Source: an uncultured Erysipelotrichaceae bacterium
GTDB lineage: Bacteria; Bacillota_I; Bacilli_A; Erysipelotrichales; Erysipelotrichaceae
Direction of reading: 5' to 3'
Assembly (NCBI GenBank): GCA_902786245.1
Contig: CADABS010000023.1
Span: 1 to 38,794 of the forward strand
DNA length: 38,794 nucleotides
Made by a program: the position numbers and the translations under genes. Under the pieces are notes generated by a model, which searched no databases, was not told the DNA's origin, and saw nothing but the letters and a program-made list of their open reading frames with translations. Positions 32,269 through 38,794 of the stretch are shown in pieces; the first letter of the stretch is position 1, and each line of letters begins with the position of its first letter.

Positions 32269-33227
32269 CAGCGCGATATCAGGAATCCTGCAAGAGCGAA
32301 CACCGCTTCCGCCGCCCAGAACATGACGACGACCGCCTGTTCTTTCATGCCGCGGATCCGGAATGCGTAATGGATCGGGGTATAGGTGAAGATCCTGCGG
32401 TGAATCGTCTTGACCGCAGCGATCTGCAGCATGACGCAGAGCGTTTCAATGACCGGTACACCGGCGATCAGAATCAGCGCAAGTTCGTTTTTCGTTACCA
32501 TGGCCATGGCCGCCAGGACACCGCCCAGGGCCAGCGAACCGGTATCGCCCATAAAGACGCGGGCCGGTTTCTTGTTGTAGTACAGATAGCCCAGCAGTGC
32601 ACCGAGCAGACAGCAGATGAATACCGGCAGACCCGGTCTTCCCTGGCGCAGGGCAATGAAGAAGAACGGAATGCAGGCAATGATCGATACACCGGCCGCC
32701 AGACCGTCCATGCCGTCGGTCAGGTTCACCGCATTGGATGAACCGGCAAACATGAACAGGACAAGTATGAAATACCCCGCTCCCAAATGCAGCACCCTGC
32801 CGCTGATCGGCAGAATGATTTCCAGGTTTGCATGGGTCCGGTACAGGATGAAGAACAGCACTGCAAGCACCACCTGCATCAGGAATTTCTGCTTCGGTTT
32901 CAGTCCGTCATTGTTTTTCTTGACGGCGATCAGGTAGTCATCGACAAACCCGATCAGTCCGTATCCGGCATAGGCCAGGATCACGACTAGCATGTCAAGA
33001 TCGGCAAATGACGCCGGCGATACAATTAACATCGCAATGATCGGCACGATGATGAACAGTACCCCGCCCATGATCGGTGTACCTGCCTTGAGCTGGTCCT
33101 CCGGCAGCGAGTATTCGCTGATCGACTGACGAAGACTCATCTTCTTCAGAAATTTTATGAATGACGGCATCAGAACCATGACTGCGGCCAGACTGATGGC
33201 AAAGCCGATGATCATACGTATTTCCAT
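32268..33227 (-). CDS. mraY: Phospho-N-acetylmuramoyl-pentapeptide-transferase MraY
   Basis: 319 residues with about ten membrane helices. MraY moves phospho-MurNAc-pentapeptide from UDP onto undecaprenyl phosphate to make lipid I. The catalytic motifs are present: GFVDDYLIAVKK with the conserved Asp pair, NAVNLTDGMDGLAAG with the Mg-binding Asp, FMGDTGSLALGG, and a cytoplasmic HH-type motif is reduced to TIHRRIFTYTPIHYAF (HRR..THIHH usually). AAGGAGG lies nine bases before the ATG, which follows the PBP stop by 22 bases. Last gene of the mraZ cluster; murD, ftsW and murG do not follow. Confidence 0.96.
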   Translation of the reverse strand: MEIRMIIGFAISLAAVMVLMPSFIKFLKKMSLRQSISEYSLPEDQLKAGTPIMGGVLFIIVPIIAMLIVSPASFADLDMLVVILAYAGYGLIGFVDDYLIAVKKNNDGLKPKQKFLMQVVLAVLFFILYRTHANLEIILPISGRVLHLGAGYFILVLFMFAGSSNAVNLTDGMDGLAAGVSIIACIPFFFIALRQGRPGLPVFICCLLGALLGYLYYNKKPARVFMGDTGSLALGGVLAAMAMVTKNELALILIAGVPVIETLCVMLQIAAVKTIHRRIFTYTPIHYAFRIRGMKEQAVVVMFWAAEAVFALAGFLISR

Positions 33228-33249
33228 ACCGTTGCCCTCCTTTGATTCG

Positions 33250-35427
33250 CTATGTGCTGAATTCTACCAGAATCTGTGTTCCTTTTGTAACCAATGTACC
33301 CGGCGGTATATTCTGGGAGACCGCCGTGCCTTCTCCGGAAAGCTGGAATCCGAACCCGCTGACCGCCCATAATCCGGCAACATCCTTGCGGGTCCAGCCG
33401 GTCATATCCGGCATGATGAAGCTGTTCGTATCCGTCAGAAGGAAGATCCGCTGTCCGGTCGTGATCGCTGTTCCCGCTTTGGGGAACTGATCGATCGTTT
33501 CGCTTCCTTCGCCGAGTATATATACCTGCATATTCAGCGGTCCGAGCTTATCCGTGCAGTAGCGCACCGAATGATTTGCCAGCGCCGGCATCTCATAGGT
33601 ATCGATCTGCTGCGGCACCGCTGCCGGGGCTGCTTCCTTGGAACCGGAATCATTGAAGCCGTAGGTCATGGCAACCTTGCGGGTCAATGCAGTGACAGCC
33701 TCTGTATTATAATGCGAATATTTATCCGCCGGTGAATCAAATGCATAATAGACCAGCACCTGGGGATGATCCGCCGGCAGAGCCAGGATGACGGAAGTGA
33801 TATAGCGGTCGGACTGATACTGTCCGTTGACCGCAACTTCACCGGTACCGGTCTTGCCGATGACCTTGCATTCCGGGATCCGGTAGTACATTGCCGTACC
33901 GTCGCTGTCATTGACGACTCTGTACATCAGCTGCTGTACCTGCTTTGCCGTTTCCGCCGTGATCGGCTCGCCTGTATACTTTGTTTCCGCCTGGTAGATG
34001 ACGCTGTTGTCATAGGGATCGCGGATCGACTCCACGAAGTACGGACGCACCGTCCGGCCGTCGCCGAAGATGGCGCTGTAGGCCTGGAACAGCTGCAGCA
34101 TCGTGACACTGGTACCCTGTCCGAATGACAGAGCAACCTTATCATATGCATAGGAAAAATTCAAAGTTCCCGAAGATTCCGGCAGACCGTCCGTATCGAC
34201 CGGCTGGAAGAAACCGAATTTCTTCAGATAATCGAGATGGATATCCGGTGTGATCAGTTCATTCTGGATCGTCGCGGCGACCGTATTGAGGGAATAGACC
34301 AGACCGTGGTCAAGGTCGATAGACCCCCACTGCACGCCGTTGGCGTTGAAGATACAGCCGTAGTTGTCATCGCTGTAGGTACGGACCGGATTGTTATAGG
34401 CATCGCCGACGAAACAGAACTGGTTGCCGTCGGTCGTCATGTTTCCGTCATAGACACCTTCATTCATCGCCGCCGCCCAGGTGAAGGGCTTCAGCGTGGA
34501 ACCGGGTTCATACGGCAGCTGGGCACCGATATTCTGATATTCCGTGATATTGTCCAGAGAATTGGGATCGAACGAAGGAGACTGTCCCCAGGCAACGACT
34601 TTGCCGGTGGCGATTTCCATGGCACCGCCCCATACCCGGTAGGCATTGAACCTGTTTTCCGTGATCTTGAACGATTCCTCCAGGGTGGACTGAATACCCG
34701 GATCCAGGGTCAGCGTAACGTTGTATCCGTTCTGGGCACTGACGATCGTTTCCTTCATGCCGGGCAGGATATAGCCGTTCTTGTCGACCTGGTAGCTGTG
34801 CGATCCGTCTTTGCCGGAAAGATAGGAATCCAGATACAGTTCCAGTCCCATCTGGCCGACCGTCGATCCGGTCTCATCAGATTGGGCATAGCCGACCAGA
34901 TTGGCCGCAAACTGTCCCATCGGATAGACGCGCTGAATCGAATCGGTGAATTCGATACCCGGCAGTTCATAGCTTTCGATCAGATCTTTGGTTGCCTTGG
35001 GAAGCTTTCTTCCCGCTTCGCCCAGTTCGGTCTGATAGACATCCTGGCTGAAGTATTCCAGGATCCTGTTTTTATCCATGCCGAGGATGGAGGAAAGAAT
35101 ATCCGCGGTACCCTCTTTGTCGGCGACATAGGCAATCTGCCCTTCTACCGCCGGGCGGTAATCCGCCAGAACGCAGACGATGTTATAGGTGCGGTTGTCC
35201 TGGGCAATGACACCGCCGGCGCGGTCATAGATATTGCCCCGCAGCGCTTTGATCACGCTGGTCGTGATATTGGCGCTGTCTGCGTAGGCGGAAAGATCCG
35301 TGCCGGAGCGCAGATGCCGTTTCCCGATTGCAACGAAAAAAACATCGGCAATCAGCAAAGCAACAATTGCCAATGTTACTAAAACGATCTGATGGATTGA
35401 GCGGTTGCGTCCGGATCCGGCAGCCAT
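33250..35427 (-). CDS. Class B penicillin-binding protein with two PASTA domains (FtsI/PBP2b type)
   Basis: 725 residues. Membrane anchor at about 13-35, N-terminal pedestal domain with RGNIYDRAGGVIA near 63-74, transpeptidase domain with SxxK Ser310-Lys313 (STLK), SxN Ser379-Asn381 (SLN) and KTG 525-527 (GKTGTGE). Two PASTA modules at about 608-666 and 667-725. It crosslinks septal peptidoglycan. In Bacillota the gene after ftsL is pbpB (division) or spoVD (sporulation); the place in the cluster points to the division enzyme, but no symbol is forced. GGAG lies seven bases before the ATG, overlapping the end of ftsL. Confidence 0.95.
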   Translation of the reverse strand: MAAGSGRNRSIHQIVLVTLAIVALLIADVFFVAIGKRHLRSGTDLSAYADSANITTSVIKALRGNIYDRAGGVIAQDNRTYNIVCVLADYRPAVEGQIAYVADKEGTADILSSILGMDKNRILEYFSQDVYQTELGEAGRKLPKATKDLIESYELPGIEFTDSIQRVYPMGQFAANLVGYAQSDETGSTVGQMGLELYLDSYLSGKDGSHSYQVDKNGYILPGMKETIVSAQNGYNVTLTLDPGIQSTLEESFKITENRFNAYRVWGGAMEIATGKVVAWGQSPSFDPNSLDNITEYQNIGAQLPYEPGSTLKPFTWAAAMNEGVYDGNMTTDGNQFCFVGDAYNNPVRTYSDDNYGCIFNANGVQWGSIDLDHGLVYSLNTVAATIQNELITPDIHLDYLKKFGFFQPVDTDGLPESSGTLNFSYAYDKVALSFGQGTSVTMLQLFQAYSAIFGDGRTVRPYFVESIRDPYDNSVIYQAETKYTGEPITAETAKQVQQLMYRVVNDSDGTAMYYRIPECKVIGKTGTGEVAVNGQYQSDRYITSVILALPADHPQVLVYYAFDSPADKYSHYNTEAVTALTRKVAMTYGFNDSGSKEAAPAAVPQQIDTYEMPALANHSVRYCTDKLGPLNMQVYILGEGSETIDQFPKAGTAITTGQRIFLLTDTNSFIMPDMTGWTRKDVAGLWAVSGFGFQLSGEGTAVSQNIPPGTLVTKGTQILVEFST

Positions 35428-35429
35428 CC

Positions 35430-35744
35430 TCAGTCTCCGTTTTCATCAAAAATCGTGATGATGCTGTCCTGATTGTTGTTCAGGCCGCTGGCAGCCGCAA
35501 TCTGATCGATTCTGTCACTGGAAGCGAGCTGATTGATTTCAACCCGTACCGCATCATTCTGCAGCTCGATGACGGCAATCTGCTCATTGATCTCCTGGGC
35601 CATCGTGCTCAGATTGTTGTTATAGGAACGCAGAAAGAGCGACGTCAGCAGATAAAGCGTCATAGAAAATAAAAACATGATGCATATGAAGCCAGGAAGT
35701 CTGATTCTTCTTTTTGTCTTTTTTCTTTTAACGATCTTTGCCAT
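35430..35744 (-). CDS. ftsL: Cell division protein FtsL
   Basis: 104 residues. A basic cytoplasmic tail (MAKIVKRKKTKRRIR), one membrane helix at about 16-36, and an external heptad-rich coiled coil (about 45-85) with a SSDRIDQIAAASGL end, the typical FtsL pattern of low sequence conservation. It forms the divisome subcomplex with FtsB/DivIC and FtsQ/DivIB and so activates the septal PBP encoded next. The call rests mainly on position between rsmH and the PBP gene and on topology. AAGGGG precedes the ATG. Confidence 0.9.
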   Translation of the reverse strand: MAKIVKRKKTKRRIRLPGFICIMFLFSMTLYLLTSLFLRSYNNNLSTMAQEINEQIAVIELQNDAVRVEINQLASSDRIDQIAAASGLNNNQDSIITIFDENGD

Positions 35745-35750
35745 TTCCCC

Positions 35751-36686
35751 TTACCCTGCTGTTCTTTCTATCACTCTCAGTTTTGCGCTGTGAGACCTGT
35801 TGTTTCTTGCCAGTTCCTCCCGGTCCGCCGTCACCGGCTTTCTGGTGATGAGGTGGAAGGAGGCCTGCTCCATCTGTGTCGCCGTCAGCGGCAGCCTGGG
35901 TTCGACAAATGGAGCAGAGGAATACTCTTTAAATACCTGCTTGGTGATCCTGTCTTCCAGTGAATGGAAGGTGATCACAGCACACCGTCCGCCCGGCTTC
36001 AGCAGATGCAGAGCCGACTGCAGGCCATTTCTGAGCGCACCGAGTTCATCATTGACCTCGATGCGCAGTGCCTGAAACGTCTGTTTGGCGGGGTGTCCCT
36101 TTTTGCGCAGTTCCTTTTCAGGAAGCGCACTGCGGATAATTTCTGTCAGTTCCATGGTCGATTCAACCGGCTTTTTTCTGCGGTATTTGCCGATTGCTTT
36201 CACGATCGATACGGCATATCTTTCTTCGCCGTATTCCTTCAGAATGCGGATGAGCTCTTCTTCCGGGTAACCGTTGACCACTTCATACGCACTTAACTGC
36301 TGTGTCTGATCCATGCGCATATCCAGCTTCGCATCATAGCGGTAGCTGAATCCGCGGGAAGGATCGTCAAACTGCGGAGAACTGACACCGAGATCCAGCA
36401 TGATACCGTCGACACTTCCGATCCCGCGTATATGGAGTTCCTCCTCCATGGACCGGAAATCACTGTGTATCATGGTGACCTTGTCCAGGACATCCGACAG
36501 GTTTACTTCGGATTCCTTCAGTGCCTGTTCATCTTTATCAAATGCGTAGAGATGACCGGCAGACAGCTTCGAGATCAGCAATTTCGCATGCCCTCCTCTT
36601 CCGAGCGTTCCGTCAACGTAGATGCCGTCCGGCTTTACATTGAGCAGATCGATCGTTTCGTTGAGCAGCACACTGGTGTGTTCCAT
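35751..36686 (-). CDS. rsmH: 16S rRNA (cytosine(1402)-N4)-methyltransferase RsmH
   Basis: 311 residues. EHTSVLLNETIDLLN is the conserved N-terminus, DGTLGRGGHAKL the SAM-binding motif, GIMLDLGVSSPQFDDPSRGFSYR the family signature, and LKPGGRCAVITFHSLEDRITKQVFKE the C-terminal catalytic block. It methylates C1402 in the ribosomal decoding centre. The ATG at 36686 overlaps the mraZ stop (TGATG). A GTG one codon upstream has a better spacing to GGAG, so the start may be one residue earlier. Confidence 0.97.
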   Translation of the reverse strand: MEHTSVLLNETIDLLNVKPDGIYVDGTLGRGGHAKLLISKLSAGHLYAFDKDEQALKESEVNLSDVLDKVTMIHSDFRSMEEELHIRGIGSVDGIMLDLGVSSPQFDDPSRGFSYRYDAKLDMRMDQTQQLSAYEVVNGYPEEELIRILKEYGEERYAVSIVKAIGKYRRKKPVESTMELTEIIRSALPEKELRKKGHPAKQTFQALRIEVNDELGALRNGLQSALHLLKPGGRCAVITFHSLEDRITKQVFKEYSSAPFVEPRLPLTATQMEQASFHLITRKPVTADREELARNNRSHSAKLRVIERTAG

Positions 36687-37117
36687 CACTGCAGATACTC
36701 CGTCAGAGTTTCTGCGACGGATTCGAATGAAGCGGATGCTTCCTCATCATAGGAATCCCAGGTTTCTTCCGGCCAGATCTCGACATGGTCGGCTACACCA
36801 ACGATGACGCAGGCTTTCTGAATCTTTACCGCGCCGATCAGAAACTGGGGCAGCTGGATGCGTCCCTGTGAATCCAGAGAACACTCCGTCGCGTATGACG
36901 TGACATTTCTGAGCATCTGACGGGCTTCGCTCTTTGTCGCAGGAATTCTCTGGAGTTTTGCGATCATCTCCTCGAATTTGTCCTGGGCATAGATCGTAAG
37001 ACAGCCGTCGAGCCACTTGGTAACGATAAACTCGCTGCCGACGCCATCGCGGAATTTGGCGGGAATAATGAGCCGGTTTTTTGAATCCAGACTGTGTCTG
37101 TACTGACCTATGAACAT
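36686..37117 (-). CDS. mraZ: Transcriptional regulator MraZ
   Basis: 143 residues, normal length. Two AbrB/MraZ-type half-repeats: MFIGQYRHSLDSKNRLIIPAKFRDG with the DxK(N/G)R motif near residues 11-15, and later ATECSLDSQGRIQLPQFLIGAV with DxQGR near 83-87. It forms ring-shaped oligomers that bind direct repeats before its own gene and represses the cluster in enterobacteria. The start is at 37117 or the adjacent ATG 37120; the strong GTGGGGGAAG site favours 37117. First gene of mraZ-rsmH-ftsL-pbp-mraY, with overlapping or near-touching genes throughout. Confidence 0.97.
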   Translation of the reverse strand: MFIGQYRHSLDSKNRLIIPAKFRDGVGSEFIVTKWLDGCLTIYAQDKFEEMIAKLQRIPATKSEARQMLRNVTSYATECSLDSQGRIQLPQFLIGAVKIQKACVIVGVADHVEIWPEETWDSYDEEASASFESVAETLTEYLQ

Positions 37118-37126
37118 CATCTTCCC

Positions 37127-37164
37127 CCACTTTGTCCCACTTCTTACCACAATTCTACCACCAC
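37127..37164 (-). promoter_or_regulatory. MraZ-type operator: four to five GTGG repeats at 10-11 bp spacing
   Basis: On the minus strand GTGG occurs at plus positions 37127-37130, 37137-37140, 37147-37150, 37158-37161 and overlapping at 37161-37164. The spacing of 10, 10 and 11 bp is one helical turn, as known for MraZ boxes (TGGG/GTGG direct repeats). The first copy (nearest the gene) is also the ribosome binding site of mraZ, and the fourth touches the -10. Confidence 0.8.
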
Positions 37165-37179
37165 ACATGGGTTTTACAA
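37152..37179 (-). promoter_or_regulatory. Promoter of the mraZ cluster
   Basis: TTGTAA, 16 bases, TAGAAT on the minus strand. The predicted transcript starts about 28 bases before the mraZ ATG, within the repeat array, so bound MraZ would cover both the promoter and the start of the mRNA region. Confidence 0.65.
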
Positions 37180-37200
37180 GGATTTTTAGTGAAAAAGCGC

Positions 37201-37224
37201 AAAAAAAGAAGGCTTTCGCCTTCT
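37201..37224 (-). terminator. Intrinsic terminator of the M20 amidohydrolase gene
   Basis: AGAAGGC pairs with GCCTTCT around four bases (37207-37224), with TTTTTT behind it on the minus strand. Confidence 0.9.
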
Positions 37225-37249
37225 CTGCAGAAACAATTTTCAGAACTGT

Positions 37250-38638
37250 TCAGATATTCTGGAAATCGACGGATACATTGCCGTTTTCATCGTATTTCAC
37301 AGCGTCTTTATCCAGTACAAACGCATCGATTGCCTCCAGATATGCATGAATGGACGGGTATTCCGGTTCGTATTCCGCAACGATTTTCTTTGCGGCAGCC
37401 GCACCGTTTTCCAGCAGTGCATCGATGACAAACAGCTGCGCTTTGGTTGAATTGACACACAGCCGTTCCGGATCAGCGACGGAGAAATCAATGCCGTGGA
37501 ACGTGCCTGCTGCCCCGGCCGCATTGAACTGCACACCGGGCATGACACAGGTGATATCGCCGAAGTCCGATGAACCGGTGCTCCAGGAATCATATTCGAA
37601 GCAGACCCTGTCTTCGCCGGCAAGCTCTTTGCAGCAGTCTTCCACCAGTTTCATAAACTGTCTGTCATGGCGTTCCGGTGCATAGCCCGGACGGTCCCTC
37701 AGTTCTACGCCTGCTCCGATTGCCAGGGCTGCTCCGGCCATGGCCCGGTTGACTTTTGTGTTTTCTCTCCTGATCGCTTCCAGGCTTTTTCCCCGGACAT
37801 AGCTTTCGATTTTCATTTCATCGGGGATGATATTGACGGCACAGTTGACACCCATCATGATCGGATGAAAACGGATCGTATCGCTGTCCGGGAATGTTTC
37901 GCGCAGGTCATTGACTGCCTGCAGACCCAGCATCGCCGCATACTGGGCATTGATGCCCTTGTGCGGTGCACCGCCGGCATGGGCGGATTTTCCCTTGAAG
38001 CGGATCGTCTTGGCCATACAGCCGTTGTTGCCGCAGCCGCACCGGAAATCAAACGGTTCGCCTTCCCCGGCCGAGGTTCCGTGCACCATCATCGCCAGAT
38101 CCACCCCGTCCAGAATGCCTCTGTGCATGAACTCGGTCTTGCCGCCCATATAGGCAATGACACCTTTGCGGCGCAGTTCCTCACGGAAGCCGAGCTGGAT
38201 CATCTCTTCCGCCGGCACTGCGATCAGCCTGATCTTTCCGCAGAGTCCAACCAGAGCATTCTCTTCTTTCAGTGCCGCTGCCAGTCCCAGCAGGGCTGCG
38301 CACTGGGCATGGTGTCCGCAGCAGTGGGTCATGCCGTTGACCGATTCCGGATGATTGGCGATATCCAGCGCATCGAGTTCCCCGAATACAGCCAGGACAG
38401 GTCCTTTCCTGCCCGTATCGGCATCGGCATAAAATCCGGGAATATCGCCGAAGCCTCCGATCTTTCCGGCCAGTACCGGATCATATCCGAGTTCTCTGAA
38501 TTTCTCCAGCAGGTAGCCGTGCGCTTCCCATTCGGTATAGCCGGTCTGGGGATGCGCCCACAGCCATTTTTCTGCATCCAGGATCAGCTGTCTGTGTTTT
38601 TCAGTGTTCTGTACCAGTTGTGCCTGTCTTTCGTTCAT
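37250..38638 (-). CDS. M20 family metallo-amidohydrolase (aminobenzoyl-glutamate / N-acyl amino acid hydrolase-like)
   Basis: 462 residues from the ATG at 38638, which has GGTGA five bases upstream; a GTG three codons earlier is the alternative. A zinc-dependent cytosolic amidohydrolase: AVFGELDAL gives the first metal-site Asp/Glu position, CCGHHAQCAALLG the conserved CGHxxH, VPAEEM the catalytic Glu with second metal ligand, MMVHG the next His, and a late GSSDFGDI with TFHGIDF the last ligands and the dimer block. The lid domain begins near AKTIRFKGKSAHAGGAPHKGINA. Members cut N-acyl or aminobenzoyl-glutamate amides, including folate breakdown products. No transport gene is adjacent, so the substrate is open. 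Own promoter and terminator. Confidence 0.88.
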   Translation of the reverse strand: MNERQAQLVQNTEKHRQLILDAEKWLWAHPQTGYTEWEAHGYLLEKFRELGYDPVLAGKIGGFGDIPGFYADADTGRKGPVLAVFGELDALDIANHPESVNGMTHCCGHHAQCAALLGLAAALKEENALVGLCGKIRLIAVPAEEMIQLGFREELRRKGVIAYMGGKTEFMHRGILDGVDLAMMVHGTSAGEGEPFDFRCGCGNNGCMAKTIRFKGKSAHAGGAPHKGINAQYAAMLGLQAVNDLRETFPDSDTIRFHPIMMGVNCAVNIIPDEMKIESYVRGKSLEAIRRENTKVNRAMAGAALAIGAGVELRDRPGYAPERHDRQFMKLVEDCCKELAGEDRVCFEYDSWSTGSSDFGDITCVMPGVQFNAAGAAGTFHGIDFSVADPERLCVNSTKAQLFVIDALLENGAAAAKKIVAEYEPEYPSIHAYLEAIDAFVLDKDAVKYDENGNVSVDFQNI

Positions 38639-38659
38639 GATCTTCACCCCGCTGATTTC

Positions 38660-38689
38660 AGTATAGCAATTTCATGAATGCATGGTAAA
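38660..38689 (-). promoter_or_regulatory. Promoter of the M20 amidohydrolase gene (extended -10)
   Basis: TTTACC, 18 bases, TATACT with TGC in front (extended -10) on the minus strand, 21 bases before the ATG. Confidence 0.6.
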
Positions 38690-38696
38690 CAGCCGT

Positions 38697-38742
38697 AAAA
38701 AAAGAGGCTTCATCAAGAAGTGTGGGCAGATTTAAGAAGCCT
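38697..38742 (-). terminator. Possible terminator of a gene beyond the window
   Basis: AGGCTTC and GAAGCCT (38705-38711, 38736-38742) can pair across a long 24-base loop, followed by CTTTTTTT on the minus strand. The stem is short for the loop, so the call is tentative. The remaining bases to the end of the window show no gene. Confidence 0.5.
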
Positions 38743-38794
38743 GTAAGGTAAATCCACCGGTATATCTGAACATCTCAGAAAGATCATATCGATC

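Overview
The window looks like a chromosomal segment of an anaerobic Bacillota (Firmicutes), most likely an Erysipelotrichales-type gut or oral bacterium. That placement is inferred from gene order (ybeY-dgkA-cdd-era-recO, glyQS, dnaG-rpoD-trmK, comN-like gene beside a fused secDF), strong AGGAGG-type ribosome binding sites, a GlyQS-type glycyl-tRNA synthetase and a superoxide reductase. No tRNA, rRNA, CRISPR array or prophage was seen. Almost every gene is on the minus strand; rpsT is the only gene on the plus strand.

Read in the direction of transcription (high to low coordinates), the window opens with an M20 amidohydrolase (38638-37250). The division/cell-wall cluster mraZ-rsmH-ftsL-pbp-mraY follows (37117-32268). 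It starts with a promoter overlaid by regularly spaced MraZ-type repeats and ends at a terminator straight after mraY. Next come comN-like-secDF (32179-29591), then HAD hydrolase-recJ (29541-27285). A gene-poor gap of about 700 bp separates these from a secreted glucosaminidase and a co-transcribed PASTA protein (26568-22788).

The central part is the macromolecular-synthesis region: phoH-lipoprotein, an aldo/keto reductase, hup, then ybeY-dgkA-cdd-era-recO, glyQS, and dnaG-rpoD-trmK (22707-11436). The primary sigma factor carries an unusual Lys/Ala-rich N-terminal extension. rpsT lies divergently from fmt-lepA-hemW-(small membrane protein) (11002-6786). rpsO stands alone with its own promoter and terminator. 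The last unit is a coiled-coil FtsX-type permease, a GIY-YIG protein that reads in frame into a superoxide reductase, and a mannitol/uronate-type dehydrogenase (6307-134).

Directly behind the terminator of that dehydrogenase, at the very edge of the window, is the 5' end of what looks like a group II intron of class C, a class known to insert behind terminator hairpins. I did not find a clearly new multi-gene system. The best candidates for a second look are the intron fragment, the GIY-YIG/superoxide reductase fusion with an internal start, the histone-H1-like tail on RpoD, the MraZ repeat array covering the mraZ ribosome binding site, the secreted glucosaminidase/PASTA pair, and the long promoter-led leader in front of that pair.
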